From: Trichoplax sp. H2
Taxonomy: Eukaryota; Placozoa; Uniplacotomia; Trichoplacea
Direction of reading: 5' to 3'
Assembly: GCA_003344405.1 (NCBI GenBank)
Contig: NOWV01000363.1
Span: 1-36,179 of the forward strand
Length of the DNA: 36,179 nt
Shown piece after piece: positions 1 through 8,811 of this stretch; within the stretch, counting starts at the first letter, position 1, and the number at the start of each line of letters is the position of its first letter. The position numbers were made by a program, and so were the translations under genes. The notes under the pieces were generated by a model. That model searched no databases. It saw only the letters and a list, made by a program, of their open reading frames with translations, and was not told the origin of the DNA.

Positions 1-888
1 TTTACCATTAACGATAGTAACATCCCTATTTCATTTCTGCCAGGTCTACAAAATATTCTGTGAAGTAGAAATCGTGATTCTCTAAAAATCAATTTTCATA
101 ATAAGATAACCTGGCAGCAATGTACAAGTGATTGACTGTGTAAATATCTGTAGATATATCTCTTACCTATCTGCAAATAAATGCCCAAGAATTCTGTAAA
201 TGAAATGATGCTTGGAGTGACATTTAATCTTTAAAAATAAAAATAGTAACAACTACTCTTTGAATATCATAATAGCGTAGCGACCTTGATTTCTTTCAGT
301 TCCTTCATAAATTACAATTATACAGACATTCTTGACTTTTATGAATTTAGATCATTTATTCACAACCAATAAAATTCCAGCCTCTTCCGTCTGACTATCT
401 CCTATTGTGAAAGTCTCGATAATAAAAATCTTCAAAAAGATTTATTAATTATGAGAGTATGCTAGTCTGGGACAATTATTGTAGATATTCATTGAATTAA
501 TCAGACAAGTAGAACTTCGCAAGGAATGATGCCTTAAGTGGCCAATCTTTATTTTTTATTCAGCTTGTTAATAGCTAATATAACAATATGGAGTAAGCAA
601 TCTAATATCGTTAAAAGAATAATAGCGTCCATAACAAATTCTAGTGAATTCACAATGAGGAAATCATGTAATCAACCACCAATGGCTTAATAAATATACA
701 ATTGTTATTAGTATTTCCCCATCCTTTATCTACTTATATCTTATTATCTAGCGCTACTATTAATAATGCTAATGTAGCATGTTCATTAGCATCCATAGTT
801 ATTAAAAGAACAATTCACGTACAGTACGGTAGCATTGTAAACATACTTAATATATATCTACTACTTAACAGCTTCTAAGCGAACATAG

Positions 889-906
889 CAACAAGTTATT
901 TGTTCC
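889..906 (+). promoter_or_regulatory. conserved upstream block, copy 1
   Basis: An 18-base block reading caacaagttatttgttcc lies 773 bases before the copy 1 start codon. Versions are found 795, 734 and 612 bases before the starts of copies 2, 3 and 4. It may be an enhancer element or simply residual homology of the duplicated unit. No known factor site is claimed. Confidence 0.3.
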
Positions 907-1380
907 TCTAGTCCAAATGGTTCAGATGTTAGAAACACAACATTGTCGATGAAAAACTATACAATCATCGGACAAATAAAAGAAAACCATCTCTATTGTG
1001 TCTTTTCACGCACGAATACTATTACACTGCATACGATTACGTATCGAAAATAACCTACTTCTATGTAATTTTACTGTTTCTGTACCTATATGAATAAAAT
1101 AAATTAAATACAAGTTACAGTGTTGAAAATGGTATATTAACTGTATAGAATATAACATGATTTTAAACTGACCATTTTAAATCGCTATACAGGAATATTA
1201 CTTTCCAAAATTTGGTAACATCTTCTACAGATAATTTTATATACTACTCGTAGATGTTGAAGTCATGGTTAGCCAGTAAGTAATAATTAAATAATGTAAA
1301 TTCAAATTCTTTGTCGCCTCTATTGTCCCAAAATAACAAAAGACATCAAGCTCTTGCTGCACAACTACTGGAAATTAATT

Positions 1381-1390
1381 CGAGTTTCCC
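1381..1390 (-). promoter_or_regulatory. possible Rel/NF-kB-like site, copy 1
   Basis: The minus strand reads gggaaactcg, matching 9 of 10 positions of the GGGRNWYYCC consensus, 67 bases upstream of the TATA box. The equivalent block before copy 3 reads gggaaacttg (8 of 10). Rel sites drive many animal defence-peptide genes, so this is suggestive only; the motif is degenerate and could occur by chance. Confidence 0.2.
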
Positions 1391-1447
1391 ATTTTGCGTA
1401 TTCAATTTAAGATCCTCCTTCTTCAGTATTTATTGTCTGCACGAGTG

Positions 1448-1455
1448 TATATAAA
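1448..1455 (+). promoter_or_regulatory. TATA box, copy 1
   Basis: tatataaa, about 25-30 bases before a conserved stretch (ttagaactcatt, 1479-1490) likely to hold the transcription start. The same arrangement precedes copies 2 and 3. Confidence 0.65.
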
Positions 1456-1479
1456 GGTCTAACATTCTCACATTTCCTT

Positions 1480-1650
1480 AGAACTCATTGCACACGCAAG
1501 GTGTATAGAGAAACTGTCCTGATACGGTAAGGAAACTATTTCAGTTTTATATCGAATTCTTATTTTCATAGCTCAATCTGCCAGCATAGAAGAAATTACA
1601 ACAATTCTAACAAATTTAAGTATTTTCATTCAATATATATATGTATGTAG
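1480..1650 (+). other. 5' UTR exon and first intron, copy 1
   Basis: An untranslated exon (about 1480-1526) ends in gatacg followed by the donor gtaagg. The 124-base intron (1527-1650) ends in tatgtag, 11 bases before the start codon. The exon end (ct-gatacg or ct-gaaacg), the donor and the acceptor position next to the ATG are shared by all four copies, so the intron is inferred by comparison. The exact transcription start is not visible. Confidence 0.6.
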
Positions 1651-1661
1651 AAACTGACAAC

Positions 1662-2245
1662 ATGAAGTTCACGTTGGTCTTACTTGCCTCACTTCTCTTC
1701 TTGGCCGTCGCTGTACGTGCCGAGGAAGAACAACCTACAACTATCGAAGAAGTTAAAGATCAAGCCCCAGCAGAAAATGAAGAGGGCGAGGTAGCTGAAA
1801 AAGAAGAAGACGAGATCGAATCTCCTGAGAATGAATTACAAGATAGAGAAGCAGAAGAAGAAGAAGAAGAAGTACCTGAAGAAGCTAAAGCAGCCTTCGT
1901 AAGTTATTGATAAACTCTTCATTTTGTCTTCAATGTTGTACCTTATGAAGACTATTCTGTCAATTACCTCTAGATGATAAATAATGTCAATAGTATACTC
2001 TAGTAAACTTCAAATAAGGTGCTTCTTAAATTTCTCACTTCGAAATATCATCATTTTAACAGTGGAGACGCCGTCGCCGTCGTCGTCGTCGCTTCTTCTA
2101 CCGTCGTCGCTTCTTCTACCGTCGTCGCTTCTTCTACCGTCGTCGCTTCTTCTACCGTCGCCGCTACTGGTACCGCCGTCGCTTCTACTACCGCCGTCGC
2201 TTGTCCTTCAGCCGCCGCCGATTCGGAAAGAGTGCCGAAAACTAA
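1662..2245 (+). CDS. secreted Arg/aromatic-repeat peptide precursor, copy 1
   Basis: Joined from 1662-1898 and 2063-2245, phase 0, 139 residues. The start is the ATG beginning MKFTLVLLASLLFLAVAVRA, a clear signal peptide with a likely cut after Val-Arg-Ala; the same start is kept in all copies, and the earlier in-frame ATG at 1641 falls inside the 5' intron. Residues 21-79 form an acidic propiece with 28 Asp/Glu and 4 basic residues. Exon 1 would end in Val-Ser-Tyr-stop if unspliced, but the donor is a perfect GTAAGT and an in-frame acceptor (ttttaacag) lies 164 bases on. Exon 2 encodes 60 residues, 30 of them Arg: Trp, nine Arg, then RRR blocks alternating with FFY (four times), YWY, FYY and LSF, ending RRRFGKSAEN. 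Phe-Gly-Lys is a candidate amidation signal. The family is unnamed here; the architecture resembles Hydra arminins. Antimicrobial action is inference. Confidence 0.8.
2084..2209 (+). repeat. 18-bp coding tandem repeat (RRR plus three aromatics)
   Basis: Seven units of 18 bases in frame. Four are identical (cgtcgtcgcttcttctac, 2084-2155, RRRFFY) and three have drifted (RRRYWY, RRRFYY, RRRLSF). Perfect units on one side and decayed ones on the other suggest recent expansion from the 5' end. The stretch is much richer in G+C than its surroundings. Confidence 0.9.
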
Positions 2246-2420
2246 GCAACTTCTTCAATAGAAAGGATAAGACAACTTGTAAACTTTAGTGACTGAAGAT
2301 AGACACAATAGTGATTCGTAGAAATTACAATATAAAATGTAGTAGAACAGAGAATAGCATTATCTTTAAACTTGATGTAAATTGTCATTATCCTTGATTG
2401 GCAACTGTTTTTACAACAGT

Positions 2421-2426
2421 AATAAA
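2421..2426 (+). terminator. poly(A) signal, copy 1
   Basis: aataaaact, 176 bases after the stop codon. The identical AATAAAACT occurs 160-205 bases after the stop of every other copy, which supports one terminal exon holding all of coding exon 2 and the 3' UTR. Confidence 0.7.
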
Positions 2427-5400
2427 ACTCTAATTGAAAACATCTATTTGGTATAAATTACCATTGCAATCTATTGTTGATGTAAGTAACAGGCCAAAAT
2501 ACCAATCACCAGACGACAGTACACTGTAGAATTTTTTCATCAAATCATTCTAAATAGACGGCATGTAAAACGGCTAAACACGCTTATTTTCCCTTTTCAA
2601 TCATAATCTATCGAAATATAAACGCAATCAGTTTACTTTACAAATAAAAAAATATATATATAAGATAACTGCTTACCTTGGCTTCAATCTCTTTTCGAGA
2701 TTTCCAGTGATGCATAACCAAAAATCGTACACTGTTACTACAAGTACACAATCGAGTAACCTAAGATTTGATTCAATGCAAGTAGACCAGTTAGTTCCCT
2801 TACGTTGAGACGACAGCAATAACATCGGAAGTAACTTTAAAATTTGATTCAATGCAAATAAAGTAGCTTCTGTATGTGATGCAGCAATATTAACATCGAA
2901 AGTAACTTTAATGCAGGCCAGTTTATTTACACGTCCGTCCGTACGTCAAAGAAGATTTTAACTTTGCAAACAAAAACTGTCCAAACAATTTAGAGAAATA
3001 GGATAATGATGCTTAGTCTTGTAATTTTGGGAAAATCGATTCATGCTCATGTATTAGCCTACCATATTCCTATACTTTGGGGCAAATACATTACTTTAAC
3101 ACCTCAAAAGCTTGATTTTCCATCTATCTGGGTAAAACACACATTACGTTCTATCTCATACCTTTTAAATCCACTTTTGTAAATATCAATACCTTCACCT
3201 TAACCCTTAGCTAAGGCTTATGCAATACAGAGTACCATATACATATAAACTGTAAACGATTTGAATTACGTACTAGTCTTTCTTTCAAATGCGATTTAGC
3301 TGCGTAGATACACACTTAGCTACGCATCAGAAGTGTAATAGAAATATTCTGATTCATATAGTGTTACACTAGGTATTATCGATATACTACCAAAGCACAT
3401 AACTACTAATAACTAGGTAAAATTATTACATTTCCTGAACAGCAAAGATAATAGAAGAGTTCAGTAGAGCTTGAGTACGATGTTCAAATTTATTAATGAT
3501 ATTACTATCTTTCGAAGAGGAAAATGATGACAGTAAAGTTGTAAATCCGTATACCATAATTAATATCGCGCTGTGTATCATCCATGTAATATTATTACAG
3601 AGTCATTAGTGACAATATATGATAAAAGCTGTTATGATTCTTTTACAATCTATGCTCTACGGTCGATATTAGCGGACTTAAACTAAAAGCAGGCGATCTC
3701 AAATTAAATATAAAATAATCGTATAAATAATTTATTTATTATGCTAGCCACATGGCATCTTAGAACGATATTTCCATCTTGTGAGAGGCGCCTATGACAG
3801 ATTTTAATGACAGCAACCGAAACTAACTTTAAAGACTGTAAATATTATGCATATAGATAATCAATTTCGAAAGAAGTAAATTATCACAATAACAACATTC
3901 TGATATTATTAAAAATCAGCTTGATTCGTACAAGAAAGTTGTACTGATTTACTATATAGTATAATCAATGCCAGACACTCTTGATGTCATTTTCAAACTA
4001 AAATATCTGTTTTTCAAGCTCTTATCATCCCCAACTTCTAGAGCATATGATAGCTATAAAGTTAGCTACAAAATACATTAATTCAATCATATACTTTATC
4101 ATACTGTATTTGCTCATATGTCAAAATATCCAGCAGCCATTTACATCCATTAATAAATTTAAACTTTAATATCCAATACGAACTTAACGCATAAACTATA
4201 ACAGAATAAAACTGATATGTGTAAAAGAAATAAGCTCCAATCCATTGTCATCGGTACAATATGTTAATTAATATCTACCTGTGAATTCGATCTATTTAAA
4301 ACGAAAATGAGTCCCATGTTATAGCGGTTTCATTATAATAGACTACAATTAGTCAGTAATAATTTTGAGCATTTTCTGATAGACACTTATCTTTATGCTG
4401 GAAAGATCTACATTTCAAAGTGCTATTTTTGCACTAAGATATATTGAGCATTAGTTTAAACTTAGTTAGTCATGAATTCTTCTCAGTTACAGTAATCTTC
4501 TAGTCAATATTACTATATTAAGGAGTGATAATTATACCTATAGGTAATATTATGATATGAGAATCATACTAAAACATAAAAATTACATCCAGATAATTAA
4601 TATCTAAGAAGGTGCTCAAATATCGTTTAATATTTGCCTAAATGCAAAAGTATATTTTAAAAATCGTATCCAAACTACGTGGAACAATATCGTACAATGC
4701 AAGGTGACCCATAAATCATTCTTATAAATGGTAACGGCATACAAGCTCTCACTTAAATCAGACTTTATGATTAAATTGAATAATTACCTTTACATTTATT
4801 TATTTTATTCATTCTTTCCTACAATATTAGTTTTCTATTATTAACTTTACTCTTGGTGATAGTCTGTAGTCAGATTAATACAACAGTTTGCACATTCAAG
4901 ATATCTGGCAGCGTAATTCTATCAGATAATATCTATAAGATAGTGCTCGTGCAGCTATAGCCTCTGTAAAGAAATTTTAATTTGGAAATCATTACCAGTA
5001 GCTATGTTGAGAAATTCTCAATCTATAGCTAAAGCCTAAGGATTCTTTGGACAAGATTCACCAGCTAGATGCAAAGATGTTACGTAGTAAACCATGGGCA
5101 CCAGAGTAACGTAAATGCTACTCTAGAGAAAGATCAAATACCGTAAGTTATATCACTTTTGCGCCCGCAATCCTCTAAATTTCAAATACATTATGACAGC
5201 ATCTGGGATACATAGCAGTGTTGTAAATTTAATAATCTCGTTACAGCATAAAATTGCCACAATTTAAACTCTGTGACAAGGAAAAGTAAAGTAAAAGTCT
5301 ATAAGTAACTACTGATTTAAATGTTCTTATACTAAACGTTAAATACACAGAGTTAAGTACCGTACAGATAAAAGTTCTGTTAGCATAGACACATCTACCA

Positions 5401-6900
5401 CTTTCACAACTTAACTCCACTCAAAATTTCCCGTTTATATAGGAACCGTCAAATTTTTAAACAACAATATTATTTTTTTATTATACCTTACCATAAAAGA
5501 CATCTCGAACTGAGATATTTATTACATAGCTTTTCTATCAGTTAGCCTCTTTAGCCTATTAATCATACCTAATCTAAGTATGTATGTTGTCTAGTTCAAC
5601 TATCAGTAGATAGAACTTGAATTATCTTACTACTATTTATAAGCATAATAACAATCAATATAAAATATGTAATAAACTATCATAAACATTATTCACGTTA
5701 AGGCATTACTTATCTTATCTAGCACTACAAGTATGGATATTTTCCATATTAGCTACAACTGTACTATTAAAATATCCTGACAGTAATGTAATACCATAAC
5801 AAGAATGTAGGTTCTGCGTAAAGTACATATCAAGTTTAGTATGAGTACATTACGAATACTGGCACTTAAATAGTAGGATGTTCAATATTAAAAGTTAGTT
5901 ATTTCTTAGTGCCCTCAGTCGAGCAGTTACAGATGTTAAGTTTATTCACCCTTCGAAGATTACAAGTCCCGAGTCATCAGATAATAATTTAGGATCTACG
6001 TGTTCTTCGATGGTCATAGTTTTGATAACGTTCAGTGATATAAGGTAGTAAATAAAGTAAATTAGTATGAATTAATAGAGCAATTATCTCAGCTAATCTG
6101 ATAGTCGGAGTACCTCATGAACTATCCCAGCTCCATCATTGTCAATATACACTGAACGGTAATAGTTAGAATTAATCTAACCATAACCGATCTAAAATTT
6201 AGATCGATAACAGTGTAATCAAGAGAGCATTAATGAAATGTTAATAGAACGATAATGATACGACAGAAAGGATGGGATAGAAATTCTTCTGGATATGGTG
6301 CTCACCATTTCGATGTAATCCCATCAATTAATTCGAAGGATTTCATATCGCAAATGTATCTAAAGAAACGATGAAGGAGTTTCTTATTAATAAATAGAAG
6401 CTCTTCAGAGCATATAACTCATCGTTTTGATTCAATCTCGTCCTTTAATTTTGAAATTATTCTACCCTAATAAATGATGTAGGAATTTCTAGAAGATCAC
6501 AATATCATGTCACTTCCAAATGAACTTAAATGTCATAATTTAATAATGAAAACATTATAACATAACAAGTTTCCATATGGGCGTTAATTATATTATATTG
6601 TTATCGTATTTGTTAAGGGTCATGCAAATACCATAAAATAGAAGACTGGTATTGTTAATAGAATAAAGCTAATATATTAACAACGACTAGTCTTAAAATT
6701 ACTGTAGTAAGTAAATATAATTGTCATATCTATTCATTGATGCTGGTCTGCATTCCATCCCGCCTATTTTATGCTAGATATAACATGATTAATAATTATT
6801 ATGGTACACTAATGCAATTCGCCATATATCATATAGATAAAAGTACGCTAACAAAGTCTACGTACTGTATTATATCCGGATTTGCTAACAATAGCAAATA
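2427..6900. other. 3' flank of unit 1 and intergenic DNA
   Basis: No gene seen. The first part, to about 3930, is homologous to the 3' flanks of copies 3 and 4; for example gagttcagtagagcttga at 3457 recurs at about 18761. From about 3930 to 6900 the only recognised structure is a dispersed element at 5915-6175. Confidence 0.5.
5915..6175 (-). repeat. dispersed repeat, related to the insertion at 14729-15088
   Basis: Read on the minus strand, this stretch matches the insertion in unit 3. Shared pieces in the same order include gaggtactccgactatcaga here against gaggtactccaactatcaga there, and ggacttgtaatcttc with a following ctgctcgac here against ggacttataataatctcc and atgctcgac there. It has no coding capacity. 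A non-autonomous mobile element is likely; its ends are not resolved. Confidence 0.45.
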
Positions 6901-6910
6901 GATAACAGAG

Positions 6911-6928
6911 CAACAAGTTCTTTATTCC
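6911..6928 (+). promoter_or_regulatory. conserved upstream block, copy 2
   Basis: caacaagttctttattcc, 795 bases before the start of copy 2. It is nearly identical to the block before copy 3, although most surrounding sequence has diverged, which hints at constraint. Confidence 0.35.
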
Positions 6929-7484
6929 TGTATATAACATTAATTAGCCCAGAGATTCAAATGAAGATAAAATCAGTAAATTTATTAAACAGAAGAATGA
7001 GACGACAACTTAATAGTGTATATCTATTAGATCCGCTACAATCTCACAACACAATTCGTGCAATCTACGTAAATACTACATCATTCTTGCCTAGCATCTA
7101 CAGATATGCATTCAGAATGATGTTCTTAACAAAATTGAATCTACGATGCTGTCTATTGTCGTTTTTTAACTTTAATCATATAGTTTTATCCATAACGATC
7201 ATTTAAAACCAATCTGTTTAATACTCCACAAGGGAGTATCAGCATATTCATTATTTATCAAAATTATCCTAGACTCTTGGTTCTTTGAACAATCTACGGT
7301 TAGCAACTAAATAATTACTATTGATATCTTATTAATTCGAGGCCGTTTCAATTATTATAAACACCAAAGAGACCAAAGGATTCTGATTTAATGGATTAAA
7401 TTTCCATTCAACGCTATTCTGTCGATGCTTTCAACTCAAGACCGGCCTCTTTCAAAAATGATTGTCTTCTCTAGTGCATACGAA

Positions 7485-7492
7485 TATATAAA
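7485..7492 (+). promoter_or_regulatory. TATA box, copy 2
   Basis: tatataaa, 73 bases before the end of the untranslated exon (gaaacg, 7560-7565), close to the spacing in copy 1 (71 bases). Confidence 0.6.
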
Positions 7493-7514
7493 ACGTTCAA
7501 AAAGATCTTGAATC

Positions 7515-7687
7515 TCATTGCATTTGCACGCTGTATGGACACACATTGCAAGTGTACCTGAAACGGTGAGAAATGACTATTTCGGATTAATATCCTATTT
7601 TTCCCTTTCCATACTATATCTGATTAATGAATATGGATCAAATTTATCCAATTTTAACCTATTAACTTGTTTTAATTTAATTTTCAG
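7515..7687 (+). other. 5' UTR exon and first intron, copy 2
   Basis: The untranslated exon ends at 7565 (cctgaaacg) with donor gtgaga. The 122-base intron (7566-7687) ends in a good acceptor, ttaattttcag. The exon start is estimated from TATA spacing. Confidence 0.6.
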
Positions 7688-7705
7688 AAACTGACAAGTG
7701 ACGAC

Positions 7706-8603
7706 ATGAAGTTCACATTGATCTTACTCGCCTCATTCTTTCTTTTGGCGGTCTCTGTTCGTGCCGAAGAAGAACCTACAACTCTTGAAGAAATTGATGA
7801 TGAAGTCAAAGATGAAGTTCCAACCGAAGAAGATGTCGATAAAGAAATCGCTAGCTTAGAGAAGGATGAATTTCCCCTACGTGAATTCGAAGACGATGAT
7901 GAAATGTCTGAAGAAGACAAAGCTAGCGTAAGTTATTGAAACGCTATCCATACCATATTTGACACTATACGATAACTTTAACTACATTTATGCTGTATAT
8001 CAAAGTATTGCCGATAGTCCTAACGCTGACTATGAATAATGTAAACTCAATCTTTAGCAATCATACAATACAGTATATTGCAACTAGGAATGCACCGTAC
8101 GGTACCTTATACTTGATACCATTACTGTCAGTCCTGACTCTGATCATAAATAGTTCATTCTCAGTCTTTAGCCATCATTAATTACTTGCTGTGATAAATC
8201 CCACCAAGTTAAGGATTTTAATTTCCAGTTTTTTCCATTTTACGCTATACTCGTATAACACCTTACATATGATATTTTTAATGTCAATCCTTACTCTGAT
8301 CATAAATAACATATTGTCAGTCTTTAGCCACATAAATTACTTGCAACTAGATATCCCTAAGTTTAGGATCTCCTTTTCTAATTTTCACCATTTTAATAGT
8401 GGGGAGGAAGTAGTCGTCGTCGTCGTCGTCGTTGGGCAGGCCGCCGTCGTCGTCGCTGGTCAAGACGCCGTCGTCGCCTTTCTATTATCCGTCGTAGTAC
8501 GTTACGACAACTTCGTCGTCGATACGTCGTCCGCACCTCCATCGGTAGTGGAGTAGCTAGACGCCGTCGTCGCCGCTGGTGGGGAAAGAAAAACCAACAT
8601 TAG
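7706..8603 (+). CDS. secreted Arg/Trp-rich peptide precursor, copy 2
   Basis: Joined from 7706-7927 and 8400-8603, phase 0, 141 residues. Residues 1-20 are a signal peptide (MKFTLILLASFFLLAVSVRA). Residues 21-74 are an acidic propiece with 27 Asp/Glu against 5 basic residues. The donor is GTAAGT after Lys-Ala-Ser; the acceptor is ttttaatag. Exon 2 gives 67 residues with 29 Arg: WGGSS, six Arg, WAG, five Arg, WS, five Arg, then a mixed stretch (LSII...QLRRRYVVRTSIGSGVA), six Arg, and WWGKKNQH. Trp replaces the Phe/Tyr of copy 1 as the main aromatic. Trp-Trp-Gly-Lys-Lys is a candidate amidation site. No acidic residue occurs in the basic part. The coding intron (472 bases) is about three times longer than in the other copies because of internal repeats. 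This is the most diverged intact copy, and it looks functional. Confidence 0.78.
8005..8399 (+). repeat. tandemly expanded intron in copy 2
   Basis: Three related segments share a core such as ctctgatcataaata followed by cagtctttagcca. They begin near 8011, 8125 and 8282. The second carries a decayed version of the acceptor region (ttttccattttacgc, where the real one reads ttttcaccattttaatag). The intron appears to have grown by duplication of its own 3' part. Confidence 0.6.
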
Positions 8604-8805
8604 GAACCTCTTTCTAAAGCTCAAAGAATAAGACAATTTGTCAGCGTGAATAGCTTTATGGTAGACACGATAGCAATTAGTCGATAAAGATAAAAGATGA
8701 TACTATAAGCAATTAGACTGTATTTAGGATAGATAATTAATTTGTATTTACGATTCGAGCAAAGTAGGTGCTATTCTTTGTGCACAGAATTCTTCGAAGC
8801 TCAAT

Positions 8806-8811
8806 AATAAA
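8806..8811 (+). terminator. poly(A) signal, copy 2
   Basis: aataaaact, 203 bases after the stop codon, matching the signal after the other copies. Confidence 0.65.

Larger units (their letters stand above)
1..1440. repeat. 5' flank of peptide-gene copy 1 (unit 1 of the tandem array)
   Basis: No coding exon seen. The stretch is the upstream part of a duplicated unit: short blocks at about 885-910 and 1370-1450 recur in the same order upstream of copy 3 (12103-12650), and partly upstream of copies 2 and 4. The left edge of the unit lies outside the window. Confidence 0.55.

Noticed and set aside
2063-2245. Protamine or nuclear Arg-rich protein
   Set aside because: The Arg-rich part is spliced to a clear signal peptide and acidic propiece in every copy, so secretion is better supported.
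1984-2289. Open frames through copy 1 exon 2 giving Ser/Pro/Leu-rich (1984-2289) or Val/Ala-rich (2019-2261) proteins
   Set aside because: They are shadows of the CGT/CGC and TTC repeat. The frame reached by splicing from exon 1 gives the Arg/aromatic peptide, and only this frame is kept open in all copies.
7684-7920. Minus-strand Ser-rich frame opposite copy 2 exon 1, and the similar frame at 12872-13090
   Set aside because: Antisense of the GAA/GAT-rich acidic coding exon, which leaves the opposite strand open without being a gene.
8191-8556. Open frame with a poly-Val stretch over copy 2 exon 2
   Set aside because: It runs through the intron and reads the Arg codons one base out of frame; the phase 0 splice explains the exon fully.
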